DNA from: Treponema sp.
GTDB lineage: Bacteria; Spirochaetota; Spirochaetia; Treponematales; Treponemataceae
Direction of reading: 5' to 3'
DNA: 64,000 nt
Assembly (NCBI GenBank): GCA_017553635.1
Contig: JAFZKN010000021.1
Coordinates: forward strand, 242,252 to 306,251
Both the position numbers and the translations under genes were made by a program. Below are positions 52,917-62,318 of the stretch, piece after piece. Each line of letters starts with the position of its first letter. Position 1 is the first letter of the stretch. The notes beneath the pieces were generated by a model that worked only from the letters and a program-made list of their open reading frames with translations, was not told the DNA's origin and did no database searches.

Positions 52917-54740
52917 ATGAAAAAAATTAATTTTTTTGTATTGTTCAATCTTGCATGTGCACTTGTTTTTTCAATGCTGAACGTCTGCTTTAATGCTGAT
53001 GTTTCCTGTCTTTCGTTTGTTGTAAGTATTGCTTTTACAGCAGCAATGTTCTTTGTTATTTATGTTAATGTAATTAAGAATGATAAGCTGAATTTTGTTT
53101 TTGCGTCTAAAAAGCTTCTTCAGTATGAACCATATGTTTTTTTACTTGCATTTATTATAAGACGTTCCGGTGAAAAAGGAACTTCTTATGCATATGATTT
53201 AATCTGTGTAATTATCTGGCTCTGTATTTTTGTAAGCGGAATTATTCTTCAGAAATTTTTTGAACCCAAACAGTTTAAACAGCTTACTGACAAAGTCATA
53301 AAAGAAGTTAAGAACGAAAACCTTGTTAAAATGCTTGCAAAGGGAAAAAACAGTTCTGGTCAGAAAGTTATGACTTCTGATTATGCAAAATGGTTTGTTT
53401 TTGAAATTATTGACTGGATTGATGCCCTTGTTCAGGCTGTATTTATGGTTCTGCTTTTTCAGATTTTCTTTTTCCAGTTTTATAAAATTCCGTCAGAATC
53501 AATGGTTCCTGAATATATGGTAAATGATAGGGTTGCAGTAAGTAAAATTACAAGTGGTCCTAAATTTCCTTTGAGCGATGTCGGGCTTCCTAACTTAAAG
53601 CATTATAATAGAGGAGATATTGTTGTATTCAGAAATCCTCATTATGTAATTGACAGAAAGTCAGAGGTAAAGACTGTACTTTCTCAGATTACTTACATGC
53701 TTACATTTACTCTTGTAAATACAAACACTGATGAATACGGAATGGTAAAGGCAGATCCGCTCGTTAAGAGAATCTGTGGTGTATCCGGCGAGCAGCTTAT
53801 GATGCAGGATGGAATTTTATACACGAGAACAAAAGATTCCAGTAAATTTAATCCTGTAGAAGTTGATAAAACATGGGCAGTTTATAATCTTAACGAAGAA
53901 AACGAAGCCCTTAAAAAATATATTGTAGATCTTTCAATTACTGATGAAATCTACGACGGTTTTATATATATCGAAAATCAGAGAAATAACCTTAATCTGA
54001 GTGAATGTGAAGAAGAATGCAGGCTTCTGGCAAAGAAATTTGAAACTGCGGTTCCGGCAAAAGCTTCCCGTGCTTATTCTGATGATTATCTTCTTTCTGT
54101 ATTTACAGACAACGATATTCATACACAGAAGCTTTTCTACTTTTATCCGGATTTTGCTCAGAGGCTTATTTCAATGGATGAAGGTACTGCATGGTTTAAT
54201 GCTTATATGACTGACTGGATTGCAGGTTATAAAAATTTTGAAAAAGACGGTTATATCGGCGGAAATCTTTATGACGACTGCGCATTTAAATTTAATATTA
54301 TGTACAAACTTGCTTTGGGAAGACTTGTTGTTTATATTGCAGAAAACATGAAAAAGCAGATTCCTTCTGAAACCTGGATGACATCAGAAGAATTACATAA
54401 GCTCCATGAAGAGCTCCACCTTCTTTTTAATTATGCAGAAATTCATGATCAGAGAAACATGCCTGTTTTCCCGGCAAATGATGAAAGCGGTAATCCACAA
54501 TATATTCCAAACGGCTGCTATTTTATGATGGGAGACAACAGATTCCACTCACTTGATATGCGCCATACAGAAAAAAGATATGTTGCAAAAATTACCCGTT
54601 ATGATAATTTTTCAGTTAATTACTATTCAACGATTAACCAGATGTATGTTCCACAAAAGCTGATTCTTGGTTCAACAGGAATCCGTTTCTGGCCGATTTC
54701 ACGTCCTTTAAGAAATTCTAAATCAGGTAAAATAAAATAA
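52917..54740 (+). CDS. lepB: Signal peptidase I, greatly enlarged
   Basis: A 607-residue type I signal peptidase, about twice the usual bacterial size. The Ser nucleophile motif is PSESMVP (Ser195) and the general-base Lys is in KRICGVSGE (Lys284); MMGDNRFHSLDMR near the C terminus is conserved box E. Four or so N-terminal hydrophobic segments (about 5-25, 30-48, 85-110, 170-188) precede the catalytic domain, and a polar insertion of more than 200 residues lies between about 305 and 520. TATATT lies six bases before the ATG and there is no Shine-Dalgarno. It cleaves signal peptides such as those of the many exported proteins here. Confidence 0.92.
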   Translation: MKKINFFVLFNLACALVFSMLNVCFNADVSCLSFVVSIAFTAAMFFVIYVNVIKNDKLNFVFASKKLLQYEPYVFLLAFIIRRSGEKGTSYAYDLICVIIWLCIFVSGIILQKFFEPKQFKQLTDKVIKEVKNENLVKMLAKGKNSSGQKVMTSDYAKWFVFEIIDWIDALVQAVFMVLLFQIFFFQFYKIPSESMVPEYMVNDRVAVSKITSGPKFPLSDVGLPNLKHYNRGDIVVFRNPHYVIDRKSEVKTVLSQITYMLTFTLVNTNTDEYGMVKADPLVKRICGVSGEQLMMQDGILYTRTKDSSKFNPVEVDKTWAVYNLNEENEALKKYIVDLSITDEIYDGFIYIENQRNNLNLSECEEECRLLAKKFETAVPAKASRAYSDDYLLSVFTDNDIHTQKLFYFYPDFAQRLISMDEGTAWFNAYMTDWIAGYKNFEKDGYIGGNLYDDCAFKFNIMYKLALGRLVVYIAENMKKQIPSETWMTSEELHKLHEELHLLFNYAEIHDQRNMPVFPANDESGNPQYIPNGCYFMMGDNRFHSLDMRHTEKRYVAKITRYDNFSVNYYSTINQMYVPQKLILGSTGIRFWPISRPLRNSKSGKIK

Positions 54741-54752
54741 AAGAGGTTAAAC

Positions 54753-55244
54753 ATGGGAGAAGAGAAGTACGTTAGACCGACTTGGGATGAATACTTTATG
54801 GAGGTTGCACGAACAATTGCAAAACGTGCAACTTGTGACCGCGGAAGATCTGGCTGTGTAATTGCACGAGACAATCAGATTCTTGTTACAGGTTATGTCG
54901 GATCTCCGACAGGACTTCCACACTGCGACGAAGTGGGACATCTTTTAAAGAAGATGATTCATGACGACGGTGAAATTACACAGCACTGTGTAAGAACAGT
55001 TCATGCTGAACAGAACGCAATCTGCCAGGCTGCAAAACGCGGAATTCCTCTTGATGGTGCAACATGTTATTGTAAAATGACTCCATGCAGAACCTGCGCA
55101 ATGCTTTTAATTAACTGCGGAATTAAACGGGTAGTCTGTGAAAAACATTACCACGACGAAGCAGACAGTCTTGATATGTTTAAGCAGGCAGGAATTAAAA
55201 TTGAGCACCTTGAAGATACTGTTCAGACTTATAAGGACATGTAA
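54753..55244 (+). CDS. dCMP deaminase
   Basis: A 163-residue zinc deoxycytidylate deaminase (ComEB/Dcd-like), which makes dUMP from dCMP. The zinc motifs are TVHAEQNAI and PCRTCAMLL, with RGRSGCVIARDNQIL as the first strand-loop region. AGAGG precedes the ATG. Together with dut at 1271 it supplies dUMP for thymidylate synthesis. Confidence 0.93.
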   Translation: MGEEKYVRPTWDEYFMEVARTIAKRATCDRGRSGCVIARDNQILVTGYVGSPTGLPHCDEVGHLLKKMIHDDGEITQHCVRTVHAEQNAICQAAKRGIPLDGATCYCKMTPCRTCAMLLINCGIKRVVCEKHYHDEADSLDMFKQAGIKIEHLEDTVQTYKDM

Positions 55245-55270
55245 TTTTTATTCCGCTCAACAGGTGAAAT

Positions 55271-56374
55271 ATGTCAGGACAATATAAAGTACCGCGTGTG
55301 ATAAGCATCGGTGGAAATGGCAATACTCAGAAAATTCTTATCGGCGGGTCAAATCCTGTTACGATACAGACTATGTGGAAAGAAGGGATTGAAGACGTAA
55401 TTTCAAATCCCGTACATCTGGAAAACATCCGTTCGAGAATAATTCAATTAAAATCACTCGGTTGTGATATAATACGTTTTGCTGTACCTGATATGCAGAG
55501 TGCAGAAAGCTTTGTAAAAATATGCAGCGAAGTTTCCATGCCTCTTGTTGCTGACATTCATTTTGATTACAGACTTGCACTTGAATGCTTAAAAGGCAAT
55601 GTCGGTGCAATAAGAATAAATCCCGGAAATATCGGAAGCCGTGACAGGGTAGAAGCTGTTGTTAAAGGCTGCAGGGAAAAGGGAGTTGCAATTAGAATCG
55701 GTGTAAATACCGGAAGCCTTCCTAAAGATCTTGCCTGTGCCGTTGAAGAAGGAAAAATGTCACGTGCTCAGGCACTTGCAGAAACAGCTTCTCGTGAAGT
55801 CCAGGTTTTTGATGAACTTAATTTTGACCAGTTTGCCGTAAGCATGAAAGCAAGCTCGGTAGAAGAAACAATCGAGGCAAACGAAGTTTTCGCTTCTAAA
55901 TATGACATTCCTCTTCATATAGGAGTTACAGAAGCAGGCCCTTTAATTACGGGTGTTGTAAAATCAACTCTTGCTTTTTCAAAACTTCTTAATGAAGGAA
56001 TCGGAAACACAATCAGGGTAAGCCTTTCTTCAACTCCGGAAAACGAAGTCATAACCGGAAGGGAAATCCTTCATGAATGCGGGCTCAGAAAAGGTGGAGT
56101 TACTTTAATCTCCTGCCCGCGCTGCGGAAGGCTTGGATTTGATGTTCACGGTTTTGTTGACAGATGGCAGAATGAACTTCTTTCGATGGATAAAGACATT
56201 ACGGTTGCCGTTATGGGGTGTGTCGTTAATGGTCCTGGAGAAGGAAAGCACGCAGACATTGGAATTGCAGGTGCCGGAGATAAAGCAATAATTTTTAAAA
56301 AAGGTCAAATAATACGAACGATTGACATAAAAGATGCCGATAATGAGTTTAGAAAGGAACTTGAATCTTTATGA
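55271..56374 (+). CDS. ispG: 4-hydroxy-3-methylbut-2-enyl diphosphate synthase (IspG/GcpE)
   Basis: A 367-residue IspG, a [4Fe-4S] enzyme of the MEP isoprenoid pathway. Conserved features are NPVTIQTMWKEG, the TIM-barrel segments VADIHFDYRLAL and AIRINPGNIG, cluster Cys in SCPRCGRLGFD, and VMGCVVNGPGEGKHADIG. AGGTGA precedes the ATG. Its stop overlaps the start of the next gene (ATGA). It provides precursors for undecaprenyl carriers and for miaA. Confidence 0.96.
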   Translation: MSGQYKVPRVISIGGNGNTQKILIGGSNPVTIQTMWKEGIEDVISNPVHLENIRSRIIQLKSLGCDIIRFAVPDMQSAESFVKICSEVSMPLVADIHFDYRLALECLKGNVGAIRINPGNIGSRDRVEAVVKGCREKGVAIRIGVNTGSLPKDLACAVEEGKMSRAQALAETASREVQVFDELNFDQFAVSMKASSVEETIEANEVFASKYDIPLHIGVTEAGPLITGVVKSTLAFSKLLNEGIGNTIRVSLSSTPENEVITGREILHECGLRKGGVTLISCPRCGRLGFDVHGFVDRWQNELLSMDKDITVAVMGCVVNGPGEGKHADIGIAGAGDKAIIFKKGQIIRTIDIKDADNEFRKELESL

Positions 56375-57522
56375 AAAATTTTCGTTTAAGTAAACATCTT
56401 CCAGTATTTTGTATAGTATGTCTTTTTTTGATAAATTCTGTCTTTGCCCAGCATCCTCAAAATCCCGGAAATGAATCCTGGAAAATGCTTCAGAAAGCCC
56501 AGGCACAATTTGACCAGAAAAATTATAACAAGGCATTAAAACTTGCCGGAGACTGTCTTTCTCAGAGAAAAAAAGAAGTTGAATATCTTGATTATGTTCT
56601 TGAAAATTCGCTCAAACCGTATCAGGTAAGAAAGGCCGGTGATGATATTGACGAAGTTCTTAAAATTCTTAAAGAGCGTGATGAATACGAGAGTATCGAG
56701 ATTATAAAAAAATATTTAAATATCCATGGAAAAGAATTCTTTAAACATTCAATCAAAAATTTTACAGAATATCTTCATAAAAGAATTGATTACCCGGAAG
56801 TTTATTTTTTAATTGCAAAGATTTATAGACTTGAAGGGGAATTTGATATGGCTTTGACCTATCTTCAAAAGGCAAGAGATTCTTCATTTCTTCTTGAAGT
56901 TCCGGAAGAAATTACGGATATCAATTATGCAATCGCAGATATTGCAGAATATAAAAATAATATTGAATTGCAGGAAAGAACACTTCTTTTGATTGTTGGT
57001 GATAAAGGCCGCTATGGCGATAAAGATATGACATTAAAAAATGCTCTTTTGAGAACTTCAAAATCTGAAAAAGAAGACAATTCATCAAGATTCTTTGAGC
57101 TTTACAGGATTGATGCGATTCAGACAGAAGATGCGTTTAATATGCTTACAAAAATTTATATAAATGCAAAAAAATACAAGGATGCATATCTTACAAATCT
57201 CTATTCAGTTTTAATCTGCTTTACACATATCAATTCAATTCTTGAAGAACGTGAGTCAGATTATCATTATACTGATCTTGGAGAATTTTTTAACGAAATA
57301 AAAAAATATCCTGATATCTACGAATGGTGCAATGAACATCATTTCTGGGAAGGTTTTTATAACATCTATTCACTTGGTCAGAAAAACTATTTTTATAGAT
57401 TCCCGCTTGATATAATTACTGTAATGGCTTCTGATTGTCCGGAACAGTACTGGAAAAATGCTGCTTCTCAGGTTCTGTTAAAAAAACAGGACAAAGGAGA
57501 AGTTGTTCTGGGTGCAGACTGA
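56371..57522 (+). CDS. Secreted TPR-like protein
   Basis: A 383-residue protein with a signal peptide (FCIVCLFLINSVFAQ) and TPR-like helical repeats (MLQKAQAQFDQKNYNKALKL; VYFLIAKIYRLEGEFDMALT). The ATG overlaps the ispG stop (ATGA). Probably a periplasmic scaffold. It converges with the Omp85-like gene; a GGGCCT/AGGCCC hairpin (57553-57572) lies across the junction, without a clear T-run. Confidence 0.76.
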   Translation: MKNFRLSKHLPVFCIVCLFLINSVFAQHPQNPGNESWKMLQKAQAQFDQKNYNKALKLAGDCLSQRKKEVEYLDYVLENSLKPYQVRKAGDDIDEVLKILKERDEYESIEIIKKYLNIHGKEFFKHSIKNFTEYLHKRIDYPEVYFLIAKIYRLEGEFDMALTYLQKARDSSFLLEVPEEITDINYAIADIAEYKNNIELQERTLLLIVGDKGRYGDKDMTLKNALLRTSKSEKEDNSSRFFELYRIDAIQTEDAFNMLTKIYINAKKYKDAYLTNLYSVLICFTHINSILEERESDYHYTDLGEFFNEIKKYPDIYEWCNEHHFWEGFYNIYSLGQKNYFYRFPLDIITVMASDCPEQYWKNAASQVLLKKQDKGEVVLGAD

Positions 57523-57556
57523 TTTTTATAAGGATTTGACTTTAACTTGTCAGGGC

Positions 57557-59119
57557 CTAGTAATGAAGGCCCACGCCCAAAGAAATTTCATACTTTGAAA
57601 CATCCGGTCTCCATGATTCATCAATAATGTCTTTAAGTAAAATTCTTCCCATGTCAAAACCTGCACTTGCACGAAGCTGTAGAGATTTAAACTTGTGCGG
57701 GTAGGCAATTACTTCTATGCCTGCAGTATAAAATCCGTCTTTAATCGAAAAATCACGGCCTGTTACACGGTTTTTTGTAAGCGCAAGATCTATAAAAGGA
57801 ACAATCTGTATTTCTGAATTGAATTTATTCATAAAATGAATTCCGATTTTATCAAAATCAAAATTCATGATGTGGATAGGAAAATCAAGATTTAAAACTA
57901 CAGCACCCGGTGTGCTTGTCGAGTTTATGTCGCTAAGAAGAGTAGATTCAGGAAAGCGTTTTTCGTTTCTTACACCACGTATGTAAATTCCAACCGGCAT
58001 ATTCTTATTTAAGTATGAAAAACCATACAACCTCAGACTAATTCCATTATAATCCCATGAAAAATGAGTCTTTAATTCGCCTTCAAAGCCTATTACCATG
58101 TCATTAAGGTGGTAGTTATAACCTATATCCTGTCTTATAAAGAATTCAACGCCTTTACGAAAGTTTCCGTTCCAGTTGATGAGGTTTGCAGAAATTCCGT
58201 TTGAAAACAGAATTTCAGGGCTTAAAAGAGCATCGTTTCTTATGTTTATTTTTCCGTCAGGTTTCCAGTAATAAGTGTAGCTTACAGAAGGCGTATATTT
58301 TATGTCACCCCAGCCATAAATCTTTTTAAGCGTTACAGGCATTGCAAACTGAACGTATTCGCCAAATGCAAGCCTGTCATCAAATACATCGTTATCAAAA
58401 TCATTTAAAAATTTCTGCTTAAATACAAGGTCGTAAGAAATCCATTCAAAAGGAAGGCTTAAAGAAAGACCTGTAGAACCGTCCCATTCTGGAACATCTT
58501 TTCCGATTGTGTAGGATAAATCAATTTCGTTATCCCAGGATGCATCTATAGGTCCGATTTTAAATGGCAGGGAGTAAGATGCAATTCCGCCAAATTTAAA
58601 ATCAAATTTGTCTGTGTCATCATTCTGCTTAAAAGAAAAATAAATTTCGCCTTCAAGCGGGCTTAAAGTTCCGGCAAAATTAGAATTCTGCATTTTTGTC
58701 TTAAAGACATTCCCGTCATCGGAGCTGTATTTGTAATAAGGAAAAGCTACAAAGTTGTTCGAATCCTGTAAGCTTACTTTAAGTACGACAGGTGTCACGT
58801 CTTCTGAGTTGTCATCTGCATCAGAATTTGCAGAACTCAAATCTTCACTTTCGGTTTCGTATTCAACATTAATTTCGTCAAACAGGCGAAGGTTTACATA
58901 CCGTTGCCTGAGCTCTGCTATGTATTTTTCAAGTTCTTCCTTTGATTTAAAAACTGTTTTTCTTGAAATATGAACCTTCTGATCAACAAACTGTTCTTTT
59001 GAAATTCCTGTGATGCTGTATTTTACATCTTTAATTTTAAAATTCTGTGCAAAAACAGAACTGCACGAAAGAATGAGTAAAATTAAATTAATTCTGAATT
59101 TTGATTTTAAAAACTGCAT
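57557..59119 (-). CDS. Omp85-like outer-membrane barrel with a single POTRA-like domain
   Basis: A 520-residue exported protein. After the signal peptide (LILLILSCSSVFAQ), residues about 24-90 form a POTRA-like unit (KIDVKYSITGISKEQF type, with an acidic loop after), and the rest is alternating beta-strand sequence ending in the aromatic GVGLHY, typical of outer-membrane barrels. Loops such as RGVRNEKRFPESTL fit an Omp85-family RGxxN-like element. It is shorter than BamA, which has five POTRAs, and closer to single-POTRA Omp85 relatives. It begins one base after the GT4 stop, so it is in the manC operon. Confidence 0.72.
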   Translation of the reverse strand: MQFLKSKFRINLILLILSCSSVFAQNFKIKDVKYSITGISKEQFVDQKVHISRKTVFKSKEELEKYIAELRQRYVNLRLFDEINVEYETESEDLSSANSDADDNSEDVTPVVLKVSLQDSNNFVAFPYYKYSSDDGNVFKTKMQNSNFAGTLSPLEGEIYFSFKQNDDTDKFDFKFGGIASYSLPFKIGPIDASWDNEIDLSYTIGKDVPEWDGSTGLSLSLPFEWISYDLVFKQKFLNDFDNDVFDDRLAFGEYVQFAMPVTLKKIYGWGDIKYTPSVSYTYYWKPDGKINIRNDALLSPEILFSNGISANLINWNGNFRKGVEFFIRQDIGYNYHLNDMVIGFEGELKTHFSWDYNGISLRLYGFSYLNKNMPVGIYIRGVRNEKRFPESTLLSDINSTSTPGAVVLNLDFPIHIMNFDFDKIGIHFMNKFNSEIQIVPFIDLALTKNRVTGRDFSIKDGFYTAGIEVIAYPHKFKSLQLRASAGFDMGRILLKDIIDESWRPDVSKYEISLGVGLHY

Positions 59120-59120
59120 T

Positions 59121-60200
59121 TTATTTATTTTCTTTTTGAGAATTCTGTTCGTTGCGTAAAACAGTTATGTCTACGGGATTATTTTTTGTTACAGCATAAT
59201 AGATAAAGTGAATTGAACTGTAAAAGAAAATCATGAATACTAAAATTGCAGTTAAGAGAATCGAACCTTTATCGTGTCTTAAATACATACCAAGACCGGC
59301 AGAAAGACACAGACAAACCTGTATCGAAAGTAAAAATATCAGTGTCTGAACTTTAGTAAAGCCCAGTGCGATAAGTTTATGATGAATATGGCGTGAATCG
59401 GCAGACATAAAGTTTCTGTGTTCTCTTGTGCGGCGCCACATTGCTGCAATTGTATCAAGGGCAGGGATGCTTACAAGAACAATCATTACTAAAAGCTTGT
59501 TGTATTCAAAGTTTTCACTGGAGTTGTAAAGCGGTAAAACTGCAATCATAAATCCCATAAGCTGGCTTCCGCCGTCGCCCATAAATATTTTAGCCTGAGG
59601 TTTATTGTAAACAAGAAATCCTGCAACAGCTGCTGCCATCATAAAGCATACGCCTGCACTGGCTTTTGCATTAAAGTCAGAGCTGTAGAATATGATTCCA
59701 AGTGAACTTATTATTAAAAACGAAAGCCCTCCGCAAAGACCGTCAAGGCCGTCAATAAGATTAAAGGCATTTATGATTCCGATGATCCAGAAAAACGAAA
59801 GCGTATAACTGAACCAGAGGGGAAGTTCAAAATTGAATATTTTCTTAAACCTGAAATCAAAGTAAAGCACGATTACAGTTGCAATTATCTGGAAGAGAAG
59901 CTTTAACTTAGCCTTGAGGTTTAAAAAGTCATCTAGAAGGGCAACTGTAAAAATTATAAGTCCTGCAATTATGATTGGAAGTACATGAGTAATGCTGTTT
60001 GATTTTGACACAGTAAAATAGATGACTGTAGACAGTGTAAAGGCAATGATAATTCCAAGTCCGCCAAGGCGGGGTATGTTTCCCTTGTGAATTTTCCTTT
60101 CGTTAGTTGTATCGTACCATCCGAAATGCCTGCACATAAGGATAATCAGCGGAATTACTACAACACTTGTACAAAAAGAAAAAGCAACCATCCACCACAT
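59121..60200 (-). CDS. WecA/TagO-like polyprenyl-phosphate sugar-1-phosphate transferase
   Basis: A 359-residue, about 11-helix glycosyltransferase family 4 enzyme that starts a glycan by linking a sugar-1-phosphate to a polyprenyl phosphate. Motifs are the N-terminal HKGNIPRLGGLGI, the catalytic NAFNLIDGLDGLCGG, FMGDGGSQLMGF and DSRHIHHKLI, the last being typical of WecA/TagO rather than MraY. It probably begins synthesis of an envelope polysaccharide or glycolipid. Confidence 0.9.
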   Translation of the reverse strand: MWWMVAFSFCTSVVVIPLIILMCRHFGWYDTTNERKIHKGNIPRLGGLGIIIAFTLSTVIYFTVSKSNSITHVLPIIIAGLIIFTVALLDDFLNLKAKLKLLFQIIATVIVLYFDFRFKKIFNFELPLWFSYTLSFFWIIGIINAFNLIDGLDGLCGGLSFLIISSLGIIFYSSDFNAKASAGVCFMMAAAVAGFLVYNKPQAKIFMGDGGSQLMGFMIAVLPLYNSSENFEYNKLLVMIVLVSIPALDTIAAMWRRTREHRNFMSADSRHIHHKLIALGFTKVQTLIFLLSIQVCLCLSAGLGMYLRHDKGSILLTAILVFMIFFYSSIHFIYYAVTKNNPVDITVLRNEQNSQKENK

Positions 60201-60218
60201 AAAAAATCTCCAGAATAT

Positions 60219-61310
60219 CTATTTAATAGATTTTACCACATCTCTGACAAGATTGCTAGAACCTTTTTTCATGACGAGTGCCTTGCCGTTTTTAATGACG
60301 ATAATTAAATCCTTTACATCGCATAATGCCACAGGAATATCAGAATAGACAAAGTTGTTTTCAGAATTACACTCGGCTGCAACATTATCTGCTCCTTGAG
60401 AAAACTTTGCAAAAGCATCCCAGCTTCCGACATCGTCCCATTTAAAGCCTGCCTTAACAGCATAAGCATTTGCAGTCTTTTCTGCGATTGAGTTGTCTAT
60501 TGCAATTTTTGGTGTAACAGAATAAGCCTTGTTCATTTCGGGCCATTTTTTTACGTAATAAATTCCATTCATTTTTGCAAGCTTAGGAGCTTTGCCGTTT
60601 TCTACGCACTCAAAAGAATTAGACACCTGAGGCTCGCATTTCTGCAGCTCTTTTTTTAAAAATTCAGAGGTAAAGCCAAACATACCGGAGTTCCAGAAAT
60701 ACTGTCCGCTTTTAAAATATTCTTCTGCCGTTTTTGCATCCGGTTTTTCTTTAAAGTTATCAATTTTGTAAGTTTTTTCTGTTACTGCGCTTCCTGTCTT
60801 TATGTAGCCGTAACCTGTGCTTGCTTCTGTCGGTGGAATTGCAAAGCATACAAAATTGCCTTTTGATGCAGCTTCATACGCTTCCTGGCAGTCCTGGACA
60901 AAGTTTTCTACCGGTGTAATTACGTGGTCGCTTGTCAAAACAAGAACAGAGTGGTTGATTTGAGGGTTAAGCTTTTCGAGCATGTGACATGTAAGGATAA
61001 TAGGAGCTGTCGTGTGCTTTGCTTCGGGTTCAGCAAGAACTATAAGGTCGCGTAATATCTTTTCTTTGTCCTCATCTGATACATGACCTGTAAGTTCAAG
61101 GGCGTGTTTTGCGCACGATTCTAAAAGATCCTTTCTTGTTGCAATGACAATTTTTCCTTCAGGTTTTACGGCAAGTGCCCTTAAAATTGAATTCTGTAAA
61201 AGAGAAAGTCCTTTTCCAAGACTTAAAAACTGTTTCGGGTTATCAGGACGGCTTGCAGGCCAGAGCCTTTCACCAAATCCACCTGCTAAAATTACAACAT
61301 CACTAAACAT
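60219..61310 (-). CDS. manC: Mannose-1-phosphate guanylyltransferase
   Basis: A 363-residue GDP-mannose pyrophosphorylase. The nucleotide-binding start is ILAGGFGERLWPASR with the signature PKQFL; further motifs are FKEKPDAKTAEEYF, FWNSGMFGF and FKWDDVGSWDAF. The isomerase domain of bifunctional enzymes is absent. ATG at 61310 with GAGG before it is preferred over the overlapping GTG at 61322. It supplies GDP-mannose for glycans, next to the carrier-loading transferase. Confidence 0.92.
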   Translation of the reverse strand: MFSDVVILAGGFGERLWPASRPDNPKQFLSLGKGLSLLQNSILRALAVKPEGKIVIATRKDLLESCAKHALELTGHVSDEDKEKILRDLIVLAEPEAKHTTAPIILTCHMLEKLNPQINHSVLVLTSDHVITPVENFVQDCQEAYEAASKGNFVCFAIPPTEASTGYGYIKTGSAVTEKTYKIDNFKEKPDAKTAEEYFKSGQYFWNSGMFGFTSEFLKKELQKCEPQVSNSFECVENGKAPKLAKMNGIYYVKKWPEMNKAYSVTPKIAIDNSIAEKTANAYAVKAGFKWDDVGSWDAFAKFSQGADNVAAECNSENNFVYSDIPVALCDVKDLIIVIKNGKALVMKKGSSNLVRDVVKSIK

Positions 61311-61318
61311 ATAATTCC

Positions 61319-62110
61319 TCACTTAACTGAATCAAGTTTTGAAAAAACATAATTGCAGAAAGTTTTTATTCTGTTTATAAAAGATACTTCGATTCTCGAA
61401 GTCAAAAAAGGAAGGCGTGGAGCATCAGCACCGCCGATTCCATATAAAATCCAGTAATCACCGCTTTTATATACATAAATTACAGACTTCATTTTTTGGG
61501 GTTTTATACAGGTTATGTCACGGTATAAAACCGGAGAAGTATTTATATTTTCATAATATAAAGATGTTAAATCTGACTTGCCGCTAGAAACGGTCTTCAA
61601 ATCCGCATGGCCTGCCTTTATTAAAATTTTAGATAAGATTGTTCCGAAAGGCTTCATGTAAAATTCTGCGTTAATCAAACTGTTCCAGTCTGCAGATTCT
61701 GCTTTATCAATTATTTTTGCTTCTGAATATAAATCTACCCACAAGTCATTACGTTCAGAATAATATGGTATTCCTTTGTAAGACGGAATGTCATTTAAAA
61801 TTGTATAAAGTTCGTTAATTAATTCAGGCTTTTTTGAAACGGGAATTATTCTAATGATTTCTGCGATGTAATTTGGTTTTAATTCGTTAATTGATTTAAG
61901 GACGTTTTCTGTATCGGTAAGCGAAATATTCGAAACAGACTTTAAATTTTTATAGACAGTTTTTCCAGAGAGCAGCTCCTGCCTGTCTGTTTGTGTAAGG
62001 TTTGAGTTAAAACCCTTATCTAAGTCAAATGTATAGTTATCTGCAAACATTATGTTACAAAAAAGGAACATAATGATAATTATAGATTTTTTTAAAATAT
62101 TGCTTCTCAT
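61319..62110 (-). CDS. Exported protein of unknown function
   Basis: A 263-residue protein with a signal peptide (KKSIIIIMFLFCNIMFA) and a polar mature part that includes FYMKPFGTILSKILIKAGHA and a strand-rich stretch SVIYVYKSGDYWILYGI. I recall similar spirochaete proteins of unknown function but cannot name the family with certainty. The ATG at 62110 is chosen because the upstream in-frame extension would put charged residues ahead of the signal peptide. It ends just before manC. Confidence 0.68.
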   Translation of the reverse strand: MRSNILKKSIIIIMFLFCNIMFADNYTFDLDKGFNSNLTQTDRQELLSGKTVYKNLKSVSNISLTDTENVLKSINELKPNYIAEIIRIIPVSKKPELINELYTILNDIPSYKGIPYYSERNDLWVDLYSEAKIIDKAESADWNSLINAEFYMKPFGTILSKILIKAGHADLKTVSSGKSDLTSLYYENINTSPVLYRDITCIKPQKMKSVIYVYKSGDYWILYGIGGADAPRLPFLTSRIEVSFINRIKTFCNYVFSKLDSVK

Positions 62111-62121
62111 CTTCAGTTTCA

Positions 62122-62150
62122 ATATATAGTAAAAACATGCAATTTGCAAT
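62122..62150 (-). promoter_or_regulatory. Promoter of the exported-protein/manC operon
   Basis: On the minus strand TTGCAA (62150-62145), 17 bases and TATATT (62127-62122), 11 bases before the ATG at 62110. The predicted transcript leader is about five bases. Confidence 0.55.
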
Positions 62151-62194
62151 TATGGTTACCATAATAAATTTCTTAAAAAAGGCAGCATTGAGTC

Positions 62195-62223
62195 TTGACA
62201 GCAGAAAAGTCTCATGTTAGAAG
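62195..62223 (+). promoter_or_regulatory. Possible promoter of the poly-G lipoprotein gene
   Basis: A perfect TTGACA (62195-62200), 17 bases and TAGAAG (62218-62223, weak) lie about 65-95 bases before the ATG at 62287. Confidence 0.45.
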
Positions 62224-62292
62224 AAAAGTAAGGGAAAAAGTTTGTCAGCACATCTGGAGAAATGTGTTTTGATTTTTAGAAAATTTATGTTC

Positions 62293-62300
62293 GGGGGGGG
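62293..62300 (+). repeat. Eight-G homopolymer tract (candidate phase-variation tract)
   Basis: Eight consecutive Gs follow two codons after an ATG at 62287. In the present length the frame stops at TAG 62311. One added G (or loss of two) would join the ATG to the lipoprotein frame at 62319. Confidence 0.6.
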
Positions 62301-62318
62301 TACAACCGTATAGGTAAA

